A DNA stretch of 64,000 nt from Mesostigma viride (lineage: Eukaryota > Streptophyta > Mesostigmatophyceae > Mesostigmatales > Mesostigmataceae), in contig RPFO01000246.1 in the NCBI GenBank assembly GCA_009746045.1, positions 1,207,795-1,271,794 of the forward strand. Direction: 5' to 3'. The notes beneath the pieces are model-generated. The model searched no databases. It was given only the letters and a program-made list of their open reading frames with translations, and was not told where the DNA came from. The translations under genes were made by a program, and so were the position numbers. Shown one piece after another: positions 10,798 to 20,349 of this stretch (positions within the stretch are counted from its first letter, which is position 1; each line of letters opens with the position of its first letter).

Positions 10798-13700
10798 CTA
10801 GTGAAGCAGTCCCGTGTACATAGTGAGACACCCTGTGGGGACACAGCTTCACATGTAAATAAATCTGGGCAGGGTGCCACCTCTGATCAGCACCAGGGGT
10901 GTACTGATGTTCTCATTCCACAAGATTGCATGCATGCTGCAGCACAACAATCCCCTCAACTGTCAACAGGTGGAGGGTCCCCAGACAGGGTTGGCTCTGG
11001 GAGCCTAGATGCTCTGCTGGGAGGGTCTGCTGGGTCCTCTGGATCCAAGATGCAGAAGGTGGATGTTGCGTCCTCACACGCAGGGCCCGTCCAGGCGTCT
11101 TCCCAGGTGCGTAATCTGGCTAGGCAACTGAGCTACACGGATGCTGGACGCAGGCTGCACAATATCTTTGGTCACACAGCCATGGCTGAGATGTTTGGTT
11201 GGAAGATTGGAGATGAGCCACTGAGGGAAGCATGCAGGGCTGCAGCTGAGCAATGTGCTTGTAAGGAGAATGCTGCCAAGAAGCCAAGGTCCCATGCTAG
11301 GGAGCCTGCCAGGGAGAAGGGGGACATCCAGGTAGACGTCCAGCATATCAGGGGCTTATACATTTTGGTGGCAGTGGACAGATTTAGCAGGTACAGGCTG
11401 CTCCAGATTCTGCCAGATATGAAGGGGAATACCCTGCTGCTGGGCTTGCAGACTCTCTTACCAGGCTTTGGGGTGTACAAGACAGTACAGGCTGATATTC
11501 AGTTTGAGTGCCTACTGTCACAGCAGGAGCAACTGCCATGCAAGCTGCTGGTCACGCCCAGGGAGAGCCATGGACAGCAAGGTGCTGTGGAGAGATCCAT
11601 CAGGGAGGTCAAGACCGTAGTGCTGGCAGAACCTAAGGTGCCACTGGTAGCATCTGCTTTGGAGAGGGCAGTGTGGACCAGGCAGGTGGAAGAACAGTTG
11701 AACCTCAGAATAAACTACTATTATGACGGGGTGGCTGTCAATCCTGTAGCACTGCAGTTTGGAATGCTAGCCCAGGAAGTGGTCCAGGCTTGCTTGAGGA
11801 AAGCAGACAGGGTGTTTGCTCAGTTGAGACGCAAGGATAGGGGCTGGAATGTGCTGAGGCCTCAGGTGGGGCTGAAGGTCAGAATGTGGAAGGAGCCATC
11901 AATGCAGGGCAAGAGGGGCAAGTGGCAGAACGGGGTGGTGACCTGTGTGGAAGATGCCAATCGTTCCTGCCTTGTGGCCTTGGAGAGTAATCCCAGGCAT
12001 GTTTACAGGTTGAGCTGGGCCAACGTCAAGGAACGCAAGCCACATGCAATCTGGCCTGCAGACGGGCCTGGACCCCAGTGTTGGCTGGAGGGCCAGGTTA
12101 AGGACCAGGTAGTTGATGTGCCTGTCACTGACGTGGGAGGTGGCTATCCCTCTGATGATGATGAGGTGCAGGAGGCAACTGCATCACCTGTGGTGGAGCC
12201 AACGGGGGCTGGGCCTGCACCAGGGTCCAAGAGGCCACTCATGGCAGACATTGTCCGGTCGCTCATGTTCAACAAGCACAAGGATCCCAAGGTATCTAAG
12301 TTGACTGAATGGGGTTCTTGCTGGGCTGCTACCCTAGAAGTGGATACTAACTCAGAGGTGTCTATCATCAGGGTGGAGGATGCTCAGGGCCTGAAGGTGA
12401 ATAAGGCTGGCTGCAGGGCAGTGAGTGACTTTACGGGCACTGTAACAATGAAGATCCTAGGGGAAGTGACTGTGCCTATCCTGGGTGTCCCCACTGCGTT
12501 CTGTGTGGTGGAAGGGTACCAGGGGCCTGCCATTTTGGGCCAGAATTTCTTGTGCATGCCAGGAGTGACTCTGTCAGCAGATGAGCTTGCACTAGAAGGT
12601 CATGGCAGTTTGCCCCTCCAGAGATATCACTACTCCAAGGGTCTAGCTGTGGCAGTCAAGGCTGTGAAGGGGCAGCAGAGTGTGGGGCCTGAAGGCAAGG
12701 AGCCCATTGCTGAGGACTTGTTGATCATCCCAACCACCCTAGATCCACGGGACTTGGGGGTGCACAAGTACCAGATTGCTGGTCACAGTCCTATTTCCTG
12801 GCACCAGTTGGTAGAGTTGATGCAAAGCCCCAAGATGGCTAAGGCATGGATTCTAGGGTTTGTCTCCAGTGGGCATGACTGGATAGTGTCTAACTGTGCT
12901 GAGCCTGTGGATGAGTTGCCCAGGGAGCATCAGTTGCTAAGGCTCTTGTTTGTGCTCAAGCTGAAGGAGATAGACGGTGTGCAGGTGCCACATGTGAGGC
13001 CAGTTGTGACTGAGTACCATGGCACGGGGGAGCTGACAGATGAGGAGTTGTATACGCCTGGGATGCTGCATGATACCTGGAGGATTGTTCTGTGTATATA
13101 TCTGTCTTTCCTGGTCAAGGGCATTGCGTACAGCTCTGTGCTGATTGATTTCAAGAGGGCTTTTCTTAAGGTGATGTGGAGCAGGCCAAGGAGACGTGGC
13201 GTGATATCCCTCCCTTCTTTGTAACAGTGCCCAAGGTGTGGAGAGCAGAGATCAAGTCAAAATATCTCAGAATACTCAAGGGTTTGGAGGGTCTCAGGTC
13301 CAGCCCTATCATCTGGAGAAAGAGCCTGGAAAAGTTTCTGAAAACTCACTGTGGCTTTACTGTGTCTCCAGTTGATCCTTGCTTGTTCCAGAGTACTCAT
13401 GAAGGGTTGCCTGTGTTTGCATCTCTGCATGGAGATGACCTGCACCTTTAGGGCCTCCTGAGTGGGTGGATTCAGTACTGTCCAAGATCCAGAAGAGGTT
13501 TGAGTTAGGAAAGGTCCAGCACATGAAGCAGGATGAGCCCATGGTGTTTTGTGGAATGCAGGCCACGCTGATCAAGAGGGCAGGTACTTGGTTTATCAAG
13601 ATGGAGGGTGGCAACAACTATCCTCAGCAGATCATTGATGCCCTCCAGCAGCCCATTACCCAGGCCAGGTGTGCCACAATCAGGGGAATGTTGGCTTGGC

Positions 13701-14335
13701 TAGCTAGCATTTGTGCCCCAGATTTGTTGGTGCTGAGTAGGCTCACAGATGCTCAGCTGGTTGAGGTAGGGGCAGAGCAGGTGGTTGAGTCTGTCAGGAG
13801 CTCACCTCCACTCATACTGGCAGCTGTGGACTTGTACAAACCACTCAACATGGTGCTTTTTGTGGACAGTTCCATGGACAGCAGGAAGGTGACGGATGTC
13901 AGGGGTAGGGCAGCAGCACTCATTACACTACAACAGGAGCACACTTCTCTGGTCAGCTGGTACAGTAGGTTACAGAACAGGGTGACGCCCAGCAGTGACA
14001 TTGCTGAGTGCAGGGCAATATGTGAGGGGCTACACACTGCTCTTTACCTCAGGGAGTTATTCTACCAGCTCTGTCAGGTAGCTTCCTGTAGCTTGCAGCT
14101 GCACACACTGGTCAAGACAGACAGCATGGGCATGGTGCAGTTTGTGCACAGACAGCTCGCCAGGAGCAGGGATCTGGATTATTTGTTGCTGAAGGAGATG
14201 TCTTACCTTGCTCATCTTGAACATGTGCCTGGTGTTGACAACCCAGCAGACGCCCTCACCAAGCTGGAGAGCAAGGCTGAGCTACAATACCCTGTGCTCA
14301 AAGGGCTCATGTACCCCTTTTCTGGTGGGACTTGA
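10798..14335 (+). CDS. Pol of family A: integrase, protease-like, RT, RNase H (two 1-base deletions)
   Basis: The frame continues from the Gag UGA. Order: integrase zinc-binding part (HNIFGH ... QCACKE); integrase core with VDVQH, VAVDRFSRY, ADIQFE and ESHGQQGAVERSIREVK; a C-terminal basic region; then at about 12310-12560 a retropepsin-like segment LEVDTNSEVSII (catalytic Asp codon 12343-12345) ending AILGQNFL; then RT with DFKRAFLK and HGDD (13428-13439); then RNase H ending VPGVDNPADALTK. In known Ty1/copia elements protease precedes integrase, so this order is unusual. Single-base losses in a G run near 13172 and at about 13450 break the frame into 10801-13224, 13176-13451 and 13466-14335. 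Confidence 0.85.
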
Positions 14336-15298
14336 AGTCCAGCCTTTGCCAGTTGGTGGCTGACCAGTGCTGTTGTCCCCAGGGGGGAGGGCAACAGGTA
14401 GCCTACCTGTCACCAAGCAGGTAGAAGGCTCAACAGGAGCAAGCTCTTCCTGTAAAGGATTAGCACAGTGGGATGCCTTTGGCCTCGGGCAGTTAGGCCA
14501 TGACAGGGCAGGCCATGTTGAGAGTTCTTCCAGGTTGTTTGTATATATCTCTCTTGTTTAGTTTTCTTTAGCTGTGAATAAGTGACAACCTTGGATATTA
14601 TGGTGTTGTAACCTGACAGTTGGGCCTTGCTGGTGCAGGCTGGTCCACTGGGAACACTCAACATTGGTTTTGGTGGATATTCTATAATAAAACATAATCA
14701 TGTTGTATGCCAATCTCTCTTGTTGTCTGTCATGTGACCAGGTTAAGTTTAACCTGGGGTTCTGGGGTAGGGTTCGATTCCCTAGTTGAGCCACAGCCTG
14801 GTATGTATGACTCCTGGGCTTTAACACCCAGTGATGACATGGGCTCCCCATCAAGCAGTGGCACAGTGGTGTTGAAGTGGTTTCCATTGGTGAACATTTG
14901 GATGGATGATGCCTGGAACGCTCGGGGCGGGCGCCATGAAACGGGCGCCAGTGATAACTGGGAAGACCAGGAACTCACTGTAATACGTTTCCTGTAGTCA
15001 GGGCCTCTCATTCAGATATCCAGGATATGTTGCCTAAGGAATATTCAATATCCTCCTTTAAGCCCAAGCCAAGGTACAGTTGCAAAAGAAAGGGTTGGGG
15101 ATGACCTGCAGGTCAAGTTAATGATCAGATGGCAGGGTTGAACCATAGATCCCTAAGAAGGATACCATTAAGGTGGCAAAAGGGGTGCTCATGAGGCTTA
15201 TTATAAGTCCAGGGTAACCAGGTGTCCATTTCACAAGGCAGCAAGGAATGGGTTGGTCATGGTGTGAAGCTTGCAGCTCCAAAACAAGAAAGGGTTGG
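14336..15298 (+). other. 3' non-coding region of family A, with purine tract
   Basis: No gene. Features shared with the other elements: a T-arm-like 17-mer at 14768-14784 (5-bp stem, TTCGATT loop), which contains a perfect pol III B-box core GGTTCGATTCC; two GGGCGCC sites 7 bp apart at about 14932-14952; ctgtaatacg at 14978-14987, the exact complement of the 10 bases after the 5' LTR; and the purine run aagaaaggg (15286-15294), which ends 4 bp before the 3' LTR and is the likely polypurine tract. Confidence 0.65.
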
Positions 15299-15942
15299 AG
15301 TTAGCATATTGGTGATGCAATATGCTAAGCATATCATACTTGAAGTGGCCTTTCCAACGCCGTGCTAAACGCCTCATTTGGACAAGGAACTTGAGAGTTA
15401 TCAAGTCCCGAAGTAATGCCGCCGGACGCTACAGCAGTACCAGGACTAAGGACACGTGAGGGACAGGGCACGTGGCAGTGTTGGGTGAACCATCACACGT
15501 TACGTGTCACAGGACCGACTGTCACTAGGAGGTACTGTGGTCAATATTGGTTGATGGTACCAAGAATGTCACAGGACTTCAGGACTGGCAGTCCTGCAGG
15601 CCTGGGATGGACGGGTACTTGTCATGACGGATAAATCCAGAGCGTTACTGTCATTCATGGAAGGACAGACGTCCTGGATTGATGCAACCAAGGAAATTGA
15701 CAGTGGCGGACCTGCCAAGGCGTGCAAGGCCTGGCAGCAATGGTGAGACCTAGAAAGGCTCGGACACAGCAGTGGCCAAGCGTCTTTTCCCAACACCGTC
15801 CGTGGGTACTGCCGCCTCAGGCTAGTGACCACAGGGTAGTGAGGCAACTGTGGTAAAGGTTAAAAGCCGCTGGTTGAAACCATGGCTCCATTCATCACAT
15901 CTTGGGAAGACCAGAAACTCACTGATCCGCGTTCATCTAAAT
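15299..15942 (+). repeat. 3' LTR of family A
   Basis: Same sequence as 7772-8415 over 644 bp as far as I could compare. Followed by the duplication cgtcc (15943-15947) and then the interrupted L1-like ORF1. Confidence 0.95.
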
Positions 15943-15947
15943 CGTCC

Positions 15948-16640
15948 AGCGTCCAGGTGAGGTCGTGCAACCTCTTGCGACGAGAGAGGAACCGCTGCTT
16001 ATCCTCAGGGGAGGGGAAGGTGAGCAGGACTGGTGGGGGAGCCGCCTTGTCCCGTGAGTGGGGAAGGCGGTGGCACCCACGCAGTTCTACCTCACCTACC
16101 AGGCCCACCATGAGGGTAAGAACTAGCTGGTTCTTGAGCTCGTCAGCAAGGGAGGCTGACGTCTCACCTGGCTTGTGGGGGAAGCGACGTATAGCACCAC
16201 TCGGCACTCGCGGCGAGCGCGGTCGGTGACCTCCCGTTGCTGGGCCTGGCGGTGGTCCTCCAGCTCCTGGAGTTTCGTGGCGATATATATGGCGTCGGTG
16301 GTACGTTGAGGCGGTCGCTGACCGCAGCAGGTGACTCCGCATAGGATCTCGAGCGGCGGGAGGTCACCAGCATCCCGTGCCGGGGTGGCTGGGATGCAAT
16401 GCCGCCCCCGCCGATGGTGGCCGTCTGCTCCGCTATCTTTGGGACCTGTGTGGCCAGGGCCTCGGTGTGGGCGGTGATGGCTTCAAGCTTCTTCATGAGC
16501 ACGCCGCACTTCAATGCCCTCCACCTGGTTAAGGCGAGAGACAAGTGCAGCGTGCGTTTCCGAAGCCTGCGCCGCGGTGTGGAGTCCACTCGATACCAAA
16601 GGTAGCTAGGAGAAACGTACGTGAAACGTTTGACCACGGC
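15948..16640 (-). pseudogene. L1-like ORF1 protein, main part, frameshifted
   Basis: The reverse strand reads VELRGCHRLPHSRDKAAPP..., then a FPSPEDKQRFLSRRKRLH segment ending LTWTLDD, and continues in 7622-7771. It aligns with the intact ORF1 at 53971-54954 (KLTAHRLPRARGKAGAPP, FLRRRKRLEK). The N-terminal side (LMKKLEAITAHTEALATQVPKIAEQ) looks like the coiled-coil region but lies in another frame, so at least one frameshift lies near 16180. In L1 elements ORF1p is the RNA-binding trimer packaged with ORF2p. Similarity stops near 16640. Confidence 0.75.
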
Positions 16641-17838
16641 TGGATCTGATCGAATGGATAGTCCGGTTCAGGGGGCATAGCCGAAGCTAGCTTTAAAATC
16701 AACCAATCGTATACTGTCGAAGCAATTAGCAACTTAGGTACACCGCCAGCTTGAGGTTTAAGAAGCCCAGGTTTAATCTGGCCTTGAGACCCTGGATTTT
16801 GGAATTTCTGGTTTAAGATCGCAGCCCTGGGCTGGTTTTGGGAAAAAAAGATCTTAAAGTAGGCACCACTAGTAGGCAAAGGCTGTTAAGGGGACATGGC
16901 ACCTCAAAACACACATATAGGCCATTGTTTGCAAACTAACTCTAAATCAATGGTACAATGCAAAATCATGATTGGGGACCCTAATAAACATGTTTGGTGA
17001 ATTTTCCATGCACTTGTTGGGGGTACTACCCCCATCTATACACCGCTACTGAGATGAATACAAGCAAAGACGCTACCTAGGGCTGGTTATGCCCCAGCCA
17101 ATCCACGAAGTAGGTTGACCCAAAAAGCACAAGCCACGTAGTAACGTATGGGCACATCGCAAACAGCAACTTATATGGGGCATATGGACACCGCCGTTCA
17201 AAAAATAGCCCGCGGCGCCAAAAACGCGATTTTTTTCACTTTAAAACATAAAACAAATCATAAACTTGTCAAATCAAGCCAAAAGGCACTATTCAAATTC
17301 TGCACTAGCGGCCCAAGCCACGCGGTCCAAGTTTGAGGTCAATCGGACAACCCTATGTAGCTCAAGTTATTGCGTTTGGCAGATGCCACTCTCACGACCA
17401 CTATAACATCATCAAGACACCTATTCTCAGCCCTGCCGTTCATGCGCGGGACAAAACCAGTTCCCGTTGGGCACTTTCTTCAGAGGAGGATTGCTGCAGC
17501 ACTTCAGGCGCAGCCCGCCCTCGACCCGATCACGCTGCACAGCAAGAAATGGTCAGGGTCAGGCGCACCACCATGCACACCGCAAGCAAGGAATGAGGTC
17601 CTCATCCTCCCCTGCCTCCTCCTCCTCAATACAAGACTGATCCTCCTTCCCCTTTGCTGCATGGCCCCACCCCCCCATACTCCACGGCTGTTGAATAGGT
17701 GCTTTTGTCGGCAGCAATTGCTCTTCCCAAGGAGCCTTGGCGGACTTGGCCTTGCCCGCAACCCTGCGGCGCATGAACTCGGGGGTTTGCTTCAGCACAG
17801 ATTGGCGTTGGCTCTTGGCCGTGAGCTCACTCAAGCTG
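16641..17838. other. A/T-richer stretch, no gene seen
   Basis: Contains one arm of a 27-bp inverted repeat (16739-16765; the other arm is 23366-23392) and a short motif around 16588-16622 repeated at 23645-23675. The rest, with long A/T runs, shows no supported frame. A minus-strand frame at 17559-17918 may be the tail of the Mutator-like gene but has no recognisable motif. Confidence 0.5.
16739..16765 (+). repeat. Left arm of a 27-bp inverted repeat flanking the Mutator-like region
   Basis: Begins tacaccgccagcttgagg and is the exact reverse complement of 23366-23392. The two arms enclose all Mutator-like transposase pieces, so they could be terminal inverted repeats. I did not find a clear 8-11 bp target duplication outside them. 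Confidence 0.5.
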
Positions 17839-17843
17839 GCCAT

Positions 17844-18324
17844 AGTTAGGAAACGGGAACGTAGTATAATGCTTGAGAGCACTGAAGGTTGTGAGCAATG
17901 AATTGCTTGGTTTGACATTAGAAAATAGGTTTACCCTTTATCAACGTTGCTCTCACTGGCCGCGCGCCGCCAGTGACCGTTGGGTGCAGACCGTTGGCCC
18001 GAGGCCGCACGATGACAGGTAGCAGTCTAGTCACTGCATCGTGTGATCACAGATCAATGCACGCTGCAGTACGGTCCCTATCTAGGATACTCTAGTACCG
18101 TCCAATGATAGGACACTACGTATGCTGGGTACTGACATCTGTCACGTACCCCAGTACCCAAAGTACCTATCTAGGGAAACGTATGCGACTCGACTAGCAT
18201 TCCTATCTGCATAGCCCACGTGGTATTTATATTCACATACCAACGTAGGTTTACAAGGCTTATTCATACGTTGTATTCACAATGCCTTTGAGATTTAGTC
18301 TGCAGCAAAGCATGGAGACTAACT
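17844..18324. mobile_element. Solo LTR-like insertion, 481 bp (AGTTAG...CTAACT)
   Basis: Bounded by AGTTAG and CTAACT, the terminus type of the copia-like LTRs here, and flanked by perfect 5-bp duplications gccat (17839-17843 and 18325-18329). No coding sequence. It is probably the remnant of recombination between two LTRs. Because the ends are inverted repeats, orientation is not fixed. Its interior does not obviously match families A or B. Confidence 0.75.
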
Positions 18325-19289
18325 GCCATTGCCTCCGGGCAGGTGTCTACACCCAGCTAGCTCTTTCGCTACCTTCTCCCACCACGTACCGCTCCCCCAA
18401 CTGCTTGGGAAGGATGCCAACAGCCATGTAGCCAGCGTACTTGTTGCCAGCAAACCCTTGCTTACCACCTGGCGTGGACTTTACTTGCATGCATGCTGTG
18501 CAGGGATTCGTTGGCATTACTGCTGCTATTGTGACAACACCCACGCAAGACTGCCACTGTGCTGAACCTGCCCCTCACCTCTTTCAGCAGGTTATGTACC
18601 TAACGGCACCACCTCACCCTTAATTCTTGTTTTCAGGATTAGGAGGCAGCCATTGCCTTGGCCTAGCAGGATCATTCCCCACCCATCATTGGTGGCCGGT
18701 TCACCATTCTGGTTTCTGTGCAACAATATTGCTTCACCTGAATAGTGCCATCTTGTGACCGTATGTGGTTGGGCCATTCCCCGCACTTGCTGTGATTGCC
18801 ATGGTAGTGCTCACGTGCATTGTCTAGTGCCCCGGCCAGCCATTCTACCCCCATGTGCCGATTGATCTTGAGGACTTTTTTAAACCCTCTGTGAATGTGG
18901 TCAAGATCTGGTTCTCTGTCAGCCACCAATCACGGTGCCTGGAGAGGTGTGCTTTCTTTGTAGCTACAAGGGCAGCAAAAAAATTATTGCCTATAGGTGG
19001 TTCAGGTCACTATCTTTCTCAGGAACACTCTCAGGGACCTGCTCCTTCACCTGTGCCATCCAACTTGTATCACCATCACTATAACCACCTTGGCAATGTA
19101 CAAGCGCTGGCTGACAGGCTTGGCTGGCTTTTCCTCCTGCCGGCCCCACCTCTTCCTTGCCCACCCCAACATCAAGCACCTGGCCCGTGGACATGCCAGC
19201 ATGCAGCGACATGATGTCCACAATCAATGCCACAGCGCCCGACCCCTCCATTCCACGGCTGCTTCCCACATGGTTGTTAAAGCATATAT

Positions 19290-20040
19290 AGTTGGAATGC
19301 GTCTAGAGACGAAGGACAACTGACGAAAGCTGGAAATGGAATGACGATTGTATTAGCAATAATACAAGGAATGTAGTGAAAGCTTGAGGGCTCAGAATGG
19401 AACGTCTGGGCAAACTCGGGTGCTGCGGCACTCCCCAGTGCTACGCCTATATGCCTATGGCGGTGCTCACTGCAGCACCTGCCAGTGGACAACTGGACAC
19501 TGCAATGCCATGCGACCACGTCACTAGCAACCAGCTAAGACTCGGCCCGTCAGACCCGGCTACACCGGATCTGGCGGGTCGAGCTAGCACCTAGGAACAG
19601 TCTGGCACTAACTGCACGTCAGTCCACCTGACGCCTCAGTACCGTACGCCCTGCCGTACAGTACTGAGGTGTCCCGCTCAGCCGCGGTAGGCAATACGCG
19701 GCTCGCAGGCCGGAAATCCGTGTGTCAGCCTAAGCATCTCATCTAACTCCCATTATGTTTTCCTTTCAGGTTGAAGGCTAGCGACTTCAAGCCTGATCCT
19801 GCCCAGCTAGGAGACTGACTCCAAGCTGACTGAGGTGCTGAGCAACTGACACCCATACTGCAACATCTGGACTGAAAAAGATGGGCCCCAGAACTCGTGC
19901 AATACTTGTGATGGCATCACGTTCGCCTCAGTACCGTACGCCCTGCCGTACAGTACTGAGGTGTCCCGCTCAGCCGCGGTAGGCAATACGCGGCTCGCAG
20001 GCCGGAAATCCGTGTGTCAGCCTAAGCATCTCATCTAACT
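19290..20040 (+). mobile_element. Short LTR element (TRIM-like), 751 bp
   Basis: Starts AGTTGG, ends CTAACT, and is flanked by tatat (19285-19289 and 20041-20045). A 117-bp direct repeat (19632-19748 and 19924-20040) shows that the first 459 bp are an LTR ending at 19748, followed by about 175 bp of internal sequence and the last 117 bp of a second LTR. There is no coding capacity. Taking out the insert and one tatat rejoins the Mutator-like frame exactly, which fixes both ends. Confidence 0.8.
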
Positions 20041-20349
20041 TATATATGGGGCGGGACATTCTCCTTGCCAGCATGGCACTGAGCTGCAAAAGGACCACCA
20101 CTTGCCCGAAACTTGGTGTGCCACAACCAGCTTGAGCACGTCGTGGATGAAGCACTGTTGACCCCACTTGCTCTTGTCGCCCTTATTAGCCCAGCTGCCA
20201 TCAAACGTGACACGCGTGCCCTGCCGCCCATCATCGTCCACAGCTAGGGAACTGCCCTCCTTCTGCTTCCAGGCACGCACCGTTTCACGGTTGGCCATGA
20301 TAATCGAGTGCAGGAAATCCACCACTGTCAATCCGCAACACACGCCGGC

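Larger units (their letters stand above)
7772..15942 (+). mobile_element. Complete Ty1/copia-like retrotransposon, family A
   Basis: 8.17 kb with 644-bp LTRs (7772-8415 and 15299-15942) that look identical, so insertion is recent. The target duplication cgtcc lies at 7767-7771 and 15943-15947. Internal order: ORF1 (8440-9225), gag with a CCHC knuckle (to 10797), then in one frame after a UGA the integrase, protease-like, RT and RNase H domains, and about 960 bp of 3' non-coding sequence. The target is a minus-strand L1-like ORF1, whose frame is restored when the insert and one cgtcc are taken out. Despite the identical LTRs, pol has two 1-base deletions (near 13172 and 13450) and gag one shift (near 9930), so this copy is either newly defective or miscalled. 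Confidence 0.95.

Noticed and set aside
14740-14790. A tRNA gene in the family A 3' region
   Set aside because: Only the T-arm part fits; no A box or acceptor stem could be placed, so it is reported as a T-arm-like motif.
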